Position numbers and translations under genes: made by a program | NCBI GenBank assembly: GCA_016707075.1 | Contig: JADJII010000004.1 | Coordinates: forward strand, 248,001-312,000 | Source of the DNA: Egaibacter danicus | GTDB taxonomy: Bacteria; Pseudomonadota; Gammaproteobacteria; Burkholderiales; Burkholderiaceae_C | Reading direction: 5' to 3' | Length of the DNA stretch: 64,000 nucleotides | The notes under the pieces: model-generated | What the model saw: the letters and a program-made list of their open reading frames with translations, nothing else | Told to the model about the DNA's origin: nothing | Databases searched by the model: none | Shown: positions 8,604-16,521 of the stretch, one piece after another | Numbering within the stretch: position 1 is the first letter of the stretch | How the letters are laid out: the number at the start of each line of letters is the position of its first letter

Positions 8604-9458
8604 TCATTGGAAATTGTTCTCCAGAAAAGGAGTTTTTTTGGTTACGAAATCCAATGCCACCAACGTTTCGAGCAGTGCCTTCATATGGTGAAGGGGCACA
8701 GCGTTGGGCCCGTCGCTCAGCGCCACGGCTGGATCCGGATGGGTTTCCATGAAAAGACCCGACACGCCCACAGCCACAGCAGCCCGCGCCAGCACCGGCA
8801 CCATTTCGCGCTGCCCGCCGCTGCTGGCGCCCTGACCCCCCGGTAATTGAACGGAGTGCGTTGCATCAAATACCACTGGCGCCTGGGTCTCGCGCATGAT
8901 CGCCAGACTGCGCATGTCGCTGACCAGGTTGTTGTAGCCAAAGCTGGCACCGCGTTCGCAGGCCATGAAATTGTCTTCCTCCAGCCCTTTTTCGCGCGCG
9001 GCGGCCCGGGCTTTGTCGATCACGTTCTTCATGTCACCCGGCGCGAGGAACTGCCCTTTTTTGATGTTGACGGGTTTGCCGGATTGGGCAACTGCACGAA
9101 TGAAGTCGGTTTGCCGGCACAGGAATGCCGGGGTCTGCAAGACGTCCACCACGCTGCAAACCTGTGCAATCTGGTCTTCTGAGTGAATGTCGGTCAGAAC
9201 CGGAACGTTCAGTTCGCGTTTGACTTTGGCCAATATCTCCAGACCTCTGTCAATGCCAGGACCTCGAAACGTCGTCCCCGAGGACCGATTGGCCTTGTCA
9301 AAGCTGCTCTTGAAAATAAAGGGAATGCCCAGGCTGGAGGTGATTTCCTTCAACGTGCCGGCCGTATCCATCTGCAACTGCTCTGACTCAATGACGCAAG
9401 GGCCGGCAATCAGGAAGAATCGGCGCTCAAGCCCAATGTCAAATCCGCAAAGTTTCAT
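8604..9458 (-). CDS. kdsA: 3-deoxy-8-phosphooctulonate (KDO8P) synthase
   Basis: A 284-residue aldolase-type barrel that condenses phosphoenolpyruvate with arabinose 5-phosphate, the first committed step of Kdo and so of lipopolysaccharide core synthesis. Motifs visible: LIAGPCVIESE at the start, FKSSFDKANRSS, VLTDIHSEDQ and FDATHSVQLPGG. Cysteine and lysine positions are normal for the family. Its start codon overlaps the pyrG stop by one base, so the two are translationally coupled, as in many proteobacteria. Confidence 0.97.
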   Translation of the reverse strand: MKLCGFDIGLERRFFLIAGPCVIESEQLQMDTAGTLKEITSSLGIPFIFKSSFDKANRSSGTTFRGPGIDRGLEILAKVKRELNVPVLTDIHSEDQIAQVCSVVDVLQTPAFLCRQTDFIRAVAQSGKPVNIKKGQFLAPGDMKNVIDKARAAAREKGLEEDNFMACERGASFGYNNLVSDMRSLAIMRETQAPVVFDATHSVQLPGGQGASSGGQREMVPVLARAAVAVGVSGLFMETHPDPAVALSDGPNAVPLHHMKALLETLVALDFVTKKTPFLENNFQ

Positions 9459-11125
9459 TACGCAACCGCTTTCAGGTTCTTACCCGCAGCCTGGTGATCC
9501 AGTGCCGCCTTGACGAACGCATTGAACAGCGGATGGCCATTCCAGGGCGTTGACTTGAATTCCGGGTGAAATTGCACGCCCACGAACCAGGGATGTACGC
9601 TCTGTGGCAGTTCAACTATCTCGGTCAACTGCTCACGTTGGGTTAAAGCCGATATCACCAGTCCGGCCTTGCGCAAGGTGTCCAGGTAGTTGACATTGGC
9701 CTCATAACGGTGGCGATGGCGTTCCGTCACGACGTCGCCGTAAATCTGATGTGCCAGTGTTCCCTGGGTTACGTCAGAGCTCTGGGCTCCCAGCCGCATG
9801 GTGCCACCGAGGTCGGAATTTTCGTTGCGTGTTTTGATCGTGCCATCCGCGTCTTTCCACTCGGTGATGAGGGCGATGACCGGATTGGGGCTCTTGGGGT
9901 CAAACTCGGTGCTGTTGGCGTTGGCCAGACCAGCAACATGACGGGCGAACTCGATCGTGGCAACCTGCATGCCAAGGCAAATGCCCAGGTAGGGAACCTT
10001 GTTTTCGCGTGCGAAACGGGCTGTGCAGATCTTGCCTTCAATGCCGCGCTTGCCAAAACCGCCGGGTACCAGAATCGCATCAAACTTGGCGAGGCGGGAT
10101 ACGCTATCAGGCGTGATGGTTTCTGAGTCAACGTACTCGATCTTCACGCGTACGTGATTTTTCATCCCGGCATGGCGCAGGGCTTCATTGAGCGATTTGT
10201 AGCTGTCACTTAAATCCACGTACTTGCCAACCATGGCGATAGCGACCTCGCCCGCCGGATGTTCGGTTTCGTAGACCAGATCGTCCCAGCGTTTCAGGTT
10301 GGCGGGTGGCGTGTTCAGGCGCAGCTTGTCACAAATCAGGCCATCCAGGCCCTGCTCATGCAGCATGCGGGGCACCTTGTAAATGGTGTCCACGTCCCAC
10401 ATGGAGATCACGCCCCACTCTGGCACGTTGGAAAACAGGGAAATTTTGGAGCGCTCTTCCTGTGGAATCGGGCGATCTGCACGACACAGCAAGGCATCGG
10501 CCTGAATGCCGATTTCACGCAACTGCTTGGCCGTGTGCTGGGTCGGTTTGGTTTTCAATTCGCCGGCCGCGGCAATCCAGGGCACGTAACTCAGGTGCAC
10601 AAAGGCGCTGTTGTTGGGGCCGAGCTTCAGGCTCATCTGGCGCACGGCCTCCAGGAAGGGCAGGGATTCGATGTCGCCAACCGTTCCGCCAATTTCAACG
10701 ATGGCTACGTCCACCGCGTCTGGCTCGCCAAAACGCGCGCCGCGTTTGACGAACTCCTGGATTTCATTGGTGACGTGCGGGATAACCTGAACGGTTTTAC
10801 CCAGATAGTCACCGCGGCGCTCCTTGTCGAGCACGCTTTTGTAGATCTGGCCAGTGGTGAAGTTGTTGGCCTTGCGCATGCGGGTTTCAACAAAGCGCTC
10901 GTAGTGGCCCAAATCAAGATCGGTTTCGGCACCATCATCGGTGACGAACACTTCGCCATGTTGCAGCGGCGACATGGTGCCGGGATCCACGTTGAGGTAG
11001 GGATCGAGCTTGATTAAAGTGACTTTGAGGCCTCGCGATTCCAAAATCGCAGCTAAGGAGGCTGAGGCGATTCCCTTGCCAAGGGAGGACACGACACCGC
11101 CGGTGACGAAGACAAATTTGGTCAT
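9458..11125 (-). CDS. pyrG: CTP synthase (glutamine-hydrolysing)
   Basis: A 555-residue two-domain enzyme making CTP from UTP, ATP and glutamine. The N-terminal synthetase domain begins KFVFVTGGVVSSLGKGI (P-loop) and the C-terminal class I glutamine amidotransferase has the nucleophile motif YLGICLGMQ and the His/Glu of QFHPEF. Size and motif order are standard. It is the first gene of the minus-strand pyrG-kdsA-eno run, and its start is divergent from coaBC, with about 110 bases of shared promoter region. Confidence 0.98.
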   Translation of the reverse strand: MTKFVFVTGGVVSSLGKGIASASLAAILESRGLKVTLIKLDPYLNVDPGTMSPLQHGEVFVTDDGAETDLDLGHYERFVETRMRKANNFTTGQIYKSVLDKERRGDYLGKTVQVIPHVTNEIQEFVKRGARFGEPDAVDVAIVEIGGTVGDIESLPFLEAVRQMSLKLGPNNSAFVHLSYVPWIAAAGELKTKPTQHTAKQLREIGIQADALLCRADRPIPQEERSKISLFSNVPEWGVISMWDVDTIYKVPRMLHEQGLDGLICDKLRLNTPPANLKRWDDLVYETEHPAGEVAIAMVGKYVDLSDSYKSLNEALRHAGMKNHVRVKIEYVDSETITPDSVSRLAKFDAILVPGGFGKRGIEGKICTARFARENKVPYLGICLGMQVATIEFARHVAGLANANSTEFDPKSPNPVIALITEWKDADGTIKTRNENSDLGGTMRLGAQSSDVTQGTLAHQIYGDVVTERHRHRYEANVNYLDTLRKAGLVISALTQREQLTEIVELPQSVHPWFVGVQFHPEFKSTPWNGHPLFNAFVKAALDHQAAGKNLKAVA

Positions 11126-11236
11126 GTCAGAGTGAGCGACTTGAAGCTCAATGGGTGGAAATGATGATTATACGAGCCACCGCATTGCGTGCTGTAACCC
11201 GTGTGAGGGTAACGACCTTCTGATACATTGCGACCC

Positions 11237-12475
11237 ATGAATGATCTTGCCGGGAAACACATTGTTCTGGGACTGACCGGCGGCATCGCCTGTTACAAGG
11301 CAGCGGAATTGTGTCGGGCATTGATCAAGGAGGGTGCGACGGTGCAGGTCGTCATGACCGATGCCGCAGAGCAATTCATCACGCCGGTGACGATGCAGGC
11401 GCTTAGCAACCGGCCAGTGTATGGGTCGCAGTGGGATGCGCGCGAGCCCAACAACATGCCCCACATCAACCTGAGCCGCGAGGCCGATGCGATTTTGATT
11501 GCGCCCTGCAGTGCGGACTTCATGGCCAAATTGTTACACGGTCGTGCCGATGAATTGCTGAGCCTGATGTGCCTGGCCCGGCCCATCGACAAGGTTCCGC
11601 TGTTGATTGCTCCTGCGATGAACCGCGAAATGTGGGCACACCCGGCTACCCAGCGCAACCTGGCCCGGCTCCAGGCAGACGGCACCATCATTTTCGGTGT
11701 GGGTACCGGCGACCAGGCTTGCGGTGAAACCGGCGATGGCCGGATGCTGGAGCCCCAGGAACTGTTGGAGGACATCATTGCGTTCTTCCAGCCCAAATTG
11801 CTGGCTGGTCATCATGTGCTGGTGACGGCCGGACCCACGTATGAAGCCATCGACCCGGTGCGCGGTATTACCAACCTCAGCAGCGGCAAGATGGGTTTTG
11901 CGATAGCCCGTGCCGCACGAGAGGCGGGCGCGCAGGTTACGCTGGTGGCGGGGCCGGTCAGTTTGCCCACACCCCGTGGCGTAACGCGGATCAACGTGAA
12001 ATCAGCGCAGAATATGCTGGAAGCTTCCGTGGAATGTGCGGAGGATGCTTCGGTATTCATAGCAACTGCTGCCGTGGCAGACTGGCGACCAGCCAGCGCT
12101 GCCGGTCAGAAAATCAAGAAAGACGGCTCCGGCAAGACGCCCCAGCTGAGCTTTATCGAGAACCCGGACATTCTGGCCACGCTGGCCCAGTCCGATCGTG
12201 GCAAGCAGGGACTGGCTGGCCAGACCGGGGGCTTGTTTTGTATCGGTTTTGCCGCGGAAAGTGAAGACCTGCTTGCCAACGCCCAGGCCAAGCGGCTGCG
12301 CAAAGGCGTTCCGATGCTGGTGGGCAACATCGGCCCGGCCACATTCGGGCAGGACGATAACGCCCTCTTGGTGCTCAGCGAGCAGGGTGTACAGGAGTTT
12401 GAGCGGGCTCCCAAACTGGAGCTTGCTAGAAAATTGATAGCTGCTTGCGCATATTCCACGAGGGCTAAGGCCTGA
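11237..12475 (+). CDS. coaBC: Bifunctional CoaBC (phosphopantothenoylcysteine decarboxylase/synthetase)
   Basis: A 412-residue flavoprotein for two steps of coenzyme A synthesis: CTP-dependent ligation of cysteine to phosphopantothenate, then decarboxylation. The CoaC part (about 1-190) has the active-site His in MPHINLSREAD and PAMNREMW; the CoaB part (about 190-400) begins HVLVTAGPTYEAIDPVR with NLSSGKMG. I start it at the ATG at 11237 because the upstream TTG lacks support. The last about 18 codons (LARKLIAACAYSTRAKA) are read through a dispersed repeat, so the native C-terminus has been replaced or extended. Confidence 0.95.
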   Translation: MNDLAGKHIVLGLTGGIACYKAAELCRALIKEGATVQVVMTDAAEQFITPVTMQALSNRPVYGSQWDAREPNNMPHINLSREADAILIAPCSADFMAKLLHGRADELLSLMCLARPIDKVPLLIAPAMNREMWAHPATQRNLARLQADGTIIFGVGTGDQACGETGDGRMLEPQELLEDIIAFFQPKLLAGHHVLVTAGPTYEAIDPVRGITNLSSGKMGFAIARAAREAGAQVTLVAGPVSLPTPRGVTRINVKSAQNMLEASVECAEDASVFIATAAVADWRPASAAGQKIKKDGSGKTPQLSFIENPDILATLAQSDRGKQGLAGQTGGLFCIGFAAESEDLLANAQAKRLRKGVPMLVGNIGPATFGQDDNALLVLSEQGVQEFERAPKLELARKLIAACAYSTRAKA

Positions 12476-12482
12476 TTTGATA
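12422..12482 (+). repeat. Dispersed 60-bp repeat, copy 1 (end of coaBC)
   Basis: The sequence has the shared pattern TTGCTAG..TTGATAGCTG, TTGCGCATATTCCACGAGG, GCTAAGGCC and ATTTGA. It closely matches the copies at 55626 and 40270. It supplies the last codons and stop of coaBC and ends eight bases before the dut start. Confidence 0.85.
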
Positions 12483-12489
12483 CCTGAAA

Positions 12490-12939
12490 ATGATGAAAAT
12501 TGACGTCAAAATCATCGACCCGCGTATGGTCGATCAACTACCGGCCTACGCCACGCCGGGGAGCGCGGGGCTTGACTTGCGGGCTTGTCTGGATACGGCT
12601 GTCACGCTGCAGCCTAACGCCTGGCAACTGGTGCCAACCGGCATTGCCATCTACTTGGCTGACCCCGGTTACGCGGCGCTGATCCTGCCGCGCTCGGGTT
12701 TGGGCCACAAACACGGCATCGTGCTGGGCAATCTGGTGGGTCTGATCGACAGCGACTACCAGGGGCAGCTGATGGTGAGCGCCTGGAACCGCAGCCCCAC
12801 GCCTTTCACCATTGAACCTATGGAGCGCATTGCGCAGTTGATGATCGTGCCGGTGATGCAGGCCCAGTTCAACGTGGTCAGCGAATTTCCGGCCAGCCAG
12901 CGCGGCGAGGGTGGCTACGGTTCAACCGGCAAGGCCTGA
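12490..12939 (+). CDS. dut: dUTP diphosphatase (dUTPase)
   Basis: A 149-residue trimeric dUTPase that hydrolyses dUTP to dUMP. All five family motifs are in order: PGSAGLDLRA, LPRSGLGHKHGI, GLIDSDYQGQ, ERIAQLMIVPV and RGEGGYGSTG. It lies 14 bases after coaBC, the usual neighbour, with the dispersed repeat between them. Two tandem ATG codons (12490, 12493) are possible starts and neither has a clear ribosome binding site, perhaps because the repeat displaced the native leader. Confidence 0.96.
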   Translation: MMKIDVKIIDPRMVDQLPAYATPGSAGLDLRACLDTAVTLQPNAWQLVPTGIAIYLADPGYAALILPRSGLGHKHGIVLGNLVGLIDSDYQGQLMVSAWNRSPTPFTIEPMERIAQLMIVPVMQAQFNVVSEFPASQRGEGGYGSTGKA

Positions 12940-12951
12940 CCGGCTGGCTGC

Positions 12952-13485
12952 TCAGTGCAGCAAATCGTTGCCGGGCGCCGTTTCATGAACCGGTGAGATC
13001 CTGAAAAAACCGGTGCCAGCCGAGCGGCGACTGATTTCTTCTTCTGTTGCAGCGCGCACGGCTTCAACTTTCAGGTTCAGACGCAAGGCGATGCCTGCCA
13101 GCGGATGGTTGCCGTCCAGCACCACGTGCTCGGGATAAATATCCGTCACGGTGTACAGGGCGTCCTTGGGGGCGTCCGGGTTACAGCCGACGGGCAGGGC
13201 GCCGCCATCAAAAGTCAGGCCTTCTTCAATTTCTGCCGGGAAGAGCGAGCGGGGCTCCAGAAAAATCAACTGGTCGTTGAAGTCGCCAAAAGCCTGCTCG
13301 GGTTCCAGCTGCAATTCGACGCGTGCGCCGGCCTCGTGGCCTTGCAGAGCCTCCTCAATTTTTTCAAACAGGTCATCCCCGCCAACGAGAAAGTCAACCG
13401 GCTCGTCCAGCACATCCAGTTCTTCACCCAGTGTGTCTTTCAGCGTCCACGTCAGGGCGACCACGCAGTTATTTGTAATTTCCAT
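12952..13485 (-). CDS. SlyD-like FKBP-type peptidyl-prolyl isomerase
   Basis: A 177-residue protein with the FKBP/insert-in-flap layout of SlyD: it opens VALTWTLKDTLGEELD, has FLVGGDDLFEKIEEALQGHEAGARV, and a short chaperone insert before HVVLDGNHPLAGIALRLNLKV. It probably speeds proline isomerisation and acts as a folding helper. It lacks the His-rich metal-binding tail of E. coli SlyD, so a nickel role is not supported. It converges on dut, with the stops 12 bases apart. Confidence 0.88.
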   Translation of the reverse strand: MEITNNCVVALTWTLKDTLGEELDVLDEPVDFLVGGDDLFEKIEEALQGHEAGARVELQLEPEQAFGDFNDQLIFLEPRSLFPAEIEEGLTFDGGALPVGCNPDAPKDALYTVTDIYPEHVVLDGNHPLAGIALRLNLKVEAVRAATEEEISRRSAGTGFFRISPVHETAPGNDLLH

Positions 13486-13544
13486 AGGAGAATTGTCGCA
13501 GTTTGGATCGCAACCCGCGACCCTGCGAGAAGTATGGGAAAAAT

Positions 13545-14702
13545 ATGGAAGTGAATCAACCCCTGAAAATGCTCGGCGACCTGAGTCCGGTGATTTTCAT
13601 GAAGCGCCATTGGCAAAAGAAGCCGCTGCTGATTCGCCAGGCCTTCCCCGGCTTCCAGCCGTTGCTGGATCGAGCCACACTGTTTGAACTGGCAGCCCGC
13701 GAGGGAGTTGAGTCGCGGCTGGTCATACAGCAAAACAAAACACCAAAAAAGGGGTCGTCCGGCGCGAAAGGCTCGGCTGGCTGGCAGCTCAAACATGGCC
13801 CGTTCGCGCGCCGTGCCCTGCCGCCCCTGAACCAGCCGGGCTGGAGCCTGTTGGTGCAGGGGGTTGATCTGCACGGCGACGCGGCGCATGATCTCCTGAA
13901 CAGGTTTCGCTTTGTACCGGACGCACGACTGGATGATCTGATGATTAGTTACGCTTCTGATGGTGGCGGTGTCGGGCCACACTTTGACAGTTACGACGTG
14001 TTCCTGCTGCAGGCATTGGGTACACGCCGCTGGCGTATTGGCCGGCAGAAAAAACCTGATTTGCAGGAGGGCGTTCCCTTGAAGATTCTGACGAATTTTG
14101 AGCCTGAGCTGACCTATGACCTGGAACCGGGTGACATGCTCTATCTGCCGCCGGGGTATGCCCATGACGGCGTGGCCGTGGGCGAGTGCATGACCTACTC
14201 GATCGGCTTTCGGGTCCCCAAGCGCAGTGAAGTGGCTCAAGAACTGTTGCAGCGGCTTGCCGAGGATGCGCCTGATTTGGTAGGTGATGCGCTGTATCGC
14301 GACGCTGGCCAGGCGGCAGTGGATTCGCCAGGACAAATTCCTTCCGGTCTGTTCGATTTTGCCCGTGACGCCTTGCAGGCTGCACTGCAGGACCCCAAGG
14401 TGATGGAACGTGCGTTAGGAGAGTACCTTACAGAGCCCAAGGCGAATGTCTGGTTTGACCAAGGGCAGCCGTTGTCTGGCGTGGCAGCGGTTTGTCTGGA
14501 CCGGCGTACCCGGATGATGTTTGACCTGCATCATGTTTTCATCAACGGCGAAGGGTATCGTGCTGGAGGGCGCGACGCTACGCTGATGCGGCTACTGGCT
14601 GACCGACGTCGCCTGGAGACGGCTGAAGTTGGCCGTCTCAGCGCTGAAGCGCGGGAGTTGCTTGAAGCCTGGTGTGAATCGGGGTGGGTTCATGTTGACT
14701 GA
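13545..14702 (+). CDS. JmjC-type ribosomal oxygenase (RoxA/YcfD-like)
   Basis: A 385-residue cupin-fold 2-oxoglutarate/Fe(II) oxygenase. The JmjC metal triad is visible: His146 and Asp148 (VGPHFDSYDVF) and His207 (PPGYAHDGVAVG), at spacing like E. coli YcfD, which hydroxylates an arginine of ribosomal protein L16. The C-terminal winged-helix-like part is also present (about 290-385). I start at the ATG at 13545 because it has a GGGAAA site. The gene overlaps the next by 11 bases, suggesting coupling. Confidence 0.88.
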   Translation: MEVNQPLKMLGDLSPVIFMKRHWQKKPLLIRQAFPGFQPLLDRATLFELAAREGVESRLVIQQNKTPKKGSSGAKGSAGWQLKHGPFARRALPPLNQPGWSLLVQGVDLHGDAAHDLLNRFRFVPDARLDDLMISYASDGGGVGPHFDSYDVFLLQALGTRRWRIGRQKKPDLQEGVPLKILTNFEPELTYDLEPGDMLYLPPGYAHDGVAVGECMTYSIGFRVPKRSEVAQELLQRLAEDAPDLVGDALYRDAGQAAVDSPGQIPSGLFDFARDALQAALQDPKVMERALGEYLTEPKANVWFDQGQPLSGVAAVCLDRRTRMMFDLHHVFINGEGYRAGGRDATLMRLLADRRRLETAEVGRLSAEARELLEAWCESGWVHVD

Positions 14703-15171
14703 AGGCCGATTTGAAGGCCGTGTTGCGTTTGCACAGCGTTTGCGCGAGGCGTTGACTTGTGCCGTGCAGGAGGGCTGGCCTGAAATCATGGTGAGCGATG
14801 CCACGTTTGAAGACTGGCCCTGGCGCGAGCGTGATGTGGTGGATCTTCTGCGGGCCTGGTCAAAAACAGGGCGGCATTTCACCATGCTGGCTAGCCGATA
14901 CGATGTTGTTGAGCGTGATCAGGCGCGCTTTGTGACGTGGCGGAAAAAGTGGAGCCACATCATCGATTGCCGGGTTTGTCGCACGGTGGACCCGCAGGAT
15001 TTTCCGAGTGTGCTGTGGAGTCCTCATTGGACGATCCAGCGATTCGATTTGCGTTTGAGCACGGGCGTTTGTGAAGGCCGTCCTGAGCGCCGTGTGGCTT
15101 TGAAAGAGGTGCTGGATGAACACCTGAGGAACAGCACGCCAGGGTTTGCGGCGACGACCTTGGGGCTTTGA
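14692..15171 (+). CDS. Conserved hypothetical protein coupled to the RoxA-like gene
   Basis: A 159-residue protein without an annotated function that I can name. Visible features are DATFEDWPWRERDVVDLLRAW and RFVTWRKKWSHIIDCR, a pattern I recall from betaproteobacterial proteins next to the JmjC oxygenase (DUF7931-like). There is no signal peptide or transmembrane segment. The chosen ATG lies inside the last codons of the oxygenase gene, so translation is probably coupled and the two may work together on ribosomes, but this is inference only. Confidence 0.6.
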   Translation: MLTEGRFEGRVAFAQRLREALTCAVQEGWPEIMVSDATFEDWPWRERDVVDLLRAWSKTGRHFTMLASRYDVVERDQARFVTWRKKWSHIIDCRVCRTVDPQDFPSVLWSPHWTIQRFDLRLSTGVCEGRPERRVALKEVLDEHLRNSTPGFAATTLGL

Positions 15172-15239
15172 GAACTCCCCCTGAGCCTTGTTTTTTCGAC
15201 TCAGCAAGGGTTTTTACCTAGTGCGTTCCATAAATGGCA

Positions 15240-15245
15240 TATAAT
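15240..15245 (+). promoter_or_regulatory. Putative -10 box of the lipoprotein gene
   Basis: A perfect TATAAT lies about 105 bases before the lipoprotein ATG. No convincing -35 hexamer occurs 16-18 bases upstream. The long leader that follows has no ORF and may carry regulation. Confidence 0.5.
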
Positions 15246-15351
15246 AGAAGGCTGGGCAAAAGAGCTCGAGTCCTTTTGGCTGGTCTGCGCAGTTCACTGC
15301 ACAGACAATTTCCGGAAATTGTTATTCTTTTTACTCAATAGGTATTTTCAA

Positions 15352-15669
15352 ATGAACAAATCTCTCGTTTTGGCCGCCGTGATCGCTGCTGCTGCCTTGG
15401 CCGCTTGTGGCAAAAAAGAAGAAATGGCTCCTGCCGCTGCTCCTGCAGCCGCTGCTGTTGAAGCCGTCAAAGACGCTGGTGCTGCCGCAGCTGCTGCTGG
15501 TGCTTCCGCCGCTGCTGGTGCTGCTACTGCGGCCGCTGCAGGCGCTTCCGCCGCCGCTGGCGCTGCTGTTGATGCAGCCAAAGGAGCTGCTGACGCCGCT
15601 GGCGCTGCTGCTGCTGAAGCCGCCAAGAAGGCAGCTGACGCCGCTGCTGCCGCTGTCAAGAAGCCCTGA
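15352..15669 (+). CDS. Small alanine-rich lipoprotein
   Basis: A 105-residue protein with a short lipoprotein signal (lipobox LAAC, Cys at residue 19) followed by GKKEE and then a chain that is mostly alanine. It contains two tandem 14-residue units (AAAAGASAAAGAA-T/V) and ends in Lys/Ala heptad-like segments (AAEAAKKAADAAAAAVKK) likely to form an amphipathic helix. It may be anchored in the outer membrane and extend into the periplasm. It has its own -10 box upstream and a strong terminator downstream. Function is unknown. Confidence 0.75.
   Translation: MNKSLVLAAVIAAAALAACGKKEEMAPAAAPAAAAVEAVKDAGAAAAAAGASAAAGAATAAAAGASAAAGAAVDAAKGAADAAGAAAAEAAKKAADAAAAAVKKP
15487..15570 (+). repeat. Two tandem 42-bp coding repeats
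   Basis: Two adjacent 42-base units encode nearly identical 14-residue segments but differ at many third positions (GGTGCTTCC against GGCGCTTCC). The protein repeat is therefore older than, or conserved beyond, the DNA repeat. Confidence 0.7.
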
Positions 15670-15695
15670 TACACCGGCTTTATCGCCAGTATCCC

Positions 15696-15722
15696 AAAAG
15701 CCACCGTAAGGTGGCTTTTTTG
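15696..15722 (+). terminator. Rho-independent terminator of the lipoprotein gene
   Basis: An 8-bp stem (AAGCCACC / GGTGGCTT) with loop GTAA is flanked by A and T runs. It lies between the lipoprotein gene and the convergent MBL hydrolase gene and could work in both directions. Confidence 0.85.
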
Positions 15723-15730
15723 TTGTTGCT

Positions 15731-16507
15731 TCAGATCGTTATCCAGTCAGTTCCCTGCACCGGGTCAGCAACGCCAACATCATTCAGGTCGCAGCCCAAG
15801 GCCAGGCACAGTGCGGCGCGGGCAAGGTCGGGGTGATTGTTCTGCAAGCTGAGATGGGCTGCGACAACAGTTTGCAGGCCTTCATGGGCAACCCCGCGGA
15901 CAATTTCGGACGCCTGCTGGTTCGACAGGTGCCCGAAGTTCCCCCCAACACGTTTCTTCAGAAAAGGTGGGTAAGCCGACCTGGCCAACATTTCAGCTTC
16001 GTGATTGCATTCCAGCAGCAGGGCGTCACACAGGGAGAGTTGTTCCAGTACGTGCGCCGTTGCATGACCCAGGTCTGTCAGGATGCCCAGACGTCTGGAG
16101 CCGTCGGTACAGGTTAGCTGAAGCGGTTCCCGGGCATCGTGTGGCACCGTGAAGGGCTGTATCTGGATGCCCCCAAGGTCAATGGACGTCCCATCCTGTG
16201 CCAACTGCAGCAAACCCTTGAAATCCGGTGCGTCCAGCGCAGCATGGGTTCCCGGGCTCATCCAGACCATCTTTCGGTTGCGCAGAGCCAGTTGCCTGGC
16301 ACAGCCGATGTGGTCGCCATGCTCATGGGTGATGAAGACGGCATCGATCTGATCGGCATCCAGTCCGGCCATTGCGAGGCGGGCGTCCAGCTGCTTCAGG
16401 CCAAAGCCGCAGTCAACCAGCAATCGGGTAATACGCAAGCCATCAGAGCCCTCTACAAGGGTTGCGTTGCCCGAACTGCCACTGCCCAGGCTGCGAAACC
16501 GAAGCAA
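15731..16507 (-). CDS. MBL-fold metal-dependent hydrolase (YycJ-like)
   Basis: A 258-residue metallo-beta-lactamase-fold protein. It begins FRSLGSGSSGNATLVE, as in the YycJ/WalJ family, and holds the metal motif THEHGDHIG plus later ligands in LTDLGHAT and ECNHE. Members are thought to be nucleases or phosphodiesterases, but the natural substrate is not settled. It is the third gene of a minus-strand run dapA-bamC-this, 14 bases after bamC. Confidence 0.85.
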   Translation of the reverse strand: MLRFRSLGSGSSGNATLVEGSDGLRITRLLVDCGFGLKQLDARLAMAGLDADQIDAVFITHEHGDHIGCARQLALRNRKMVWMSPGTHAALDAPDFKGLLQLAQDGTSIDLGGIQIQPFTVPHDAREPLQLTCTDGSRRLGILTDLGHATAHVLEQLSLCDALLLECNHEAEMLARSAYPPFLKKRVGGNFGHLSNQQASEIVRGVAHEGLQTVVAAHLSLQNNHPDLARAALCLALGCDLNDVGVADPVQGTDWITI

Positions 16508-16521
16508 GGCCGTGCCCCAGC

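Noticed and set aside
15173..15215. Possible hairpin after the hypothetical gene at 14692
   Set aside because: CCCTGAG...CTCAG pairing is short and the T run lies in the loop rather than after the stem, so I do not call a terminator.
15348..15704. Long alanine-rich reading frame opposite the lipoprotein gene
   Set aside because: GCN-rich codons give an open alanine/serine-rich frame on the opposite strand automatically; there is no ribosome binding site, and it runs back through the terminator.
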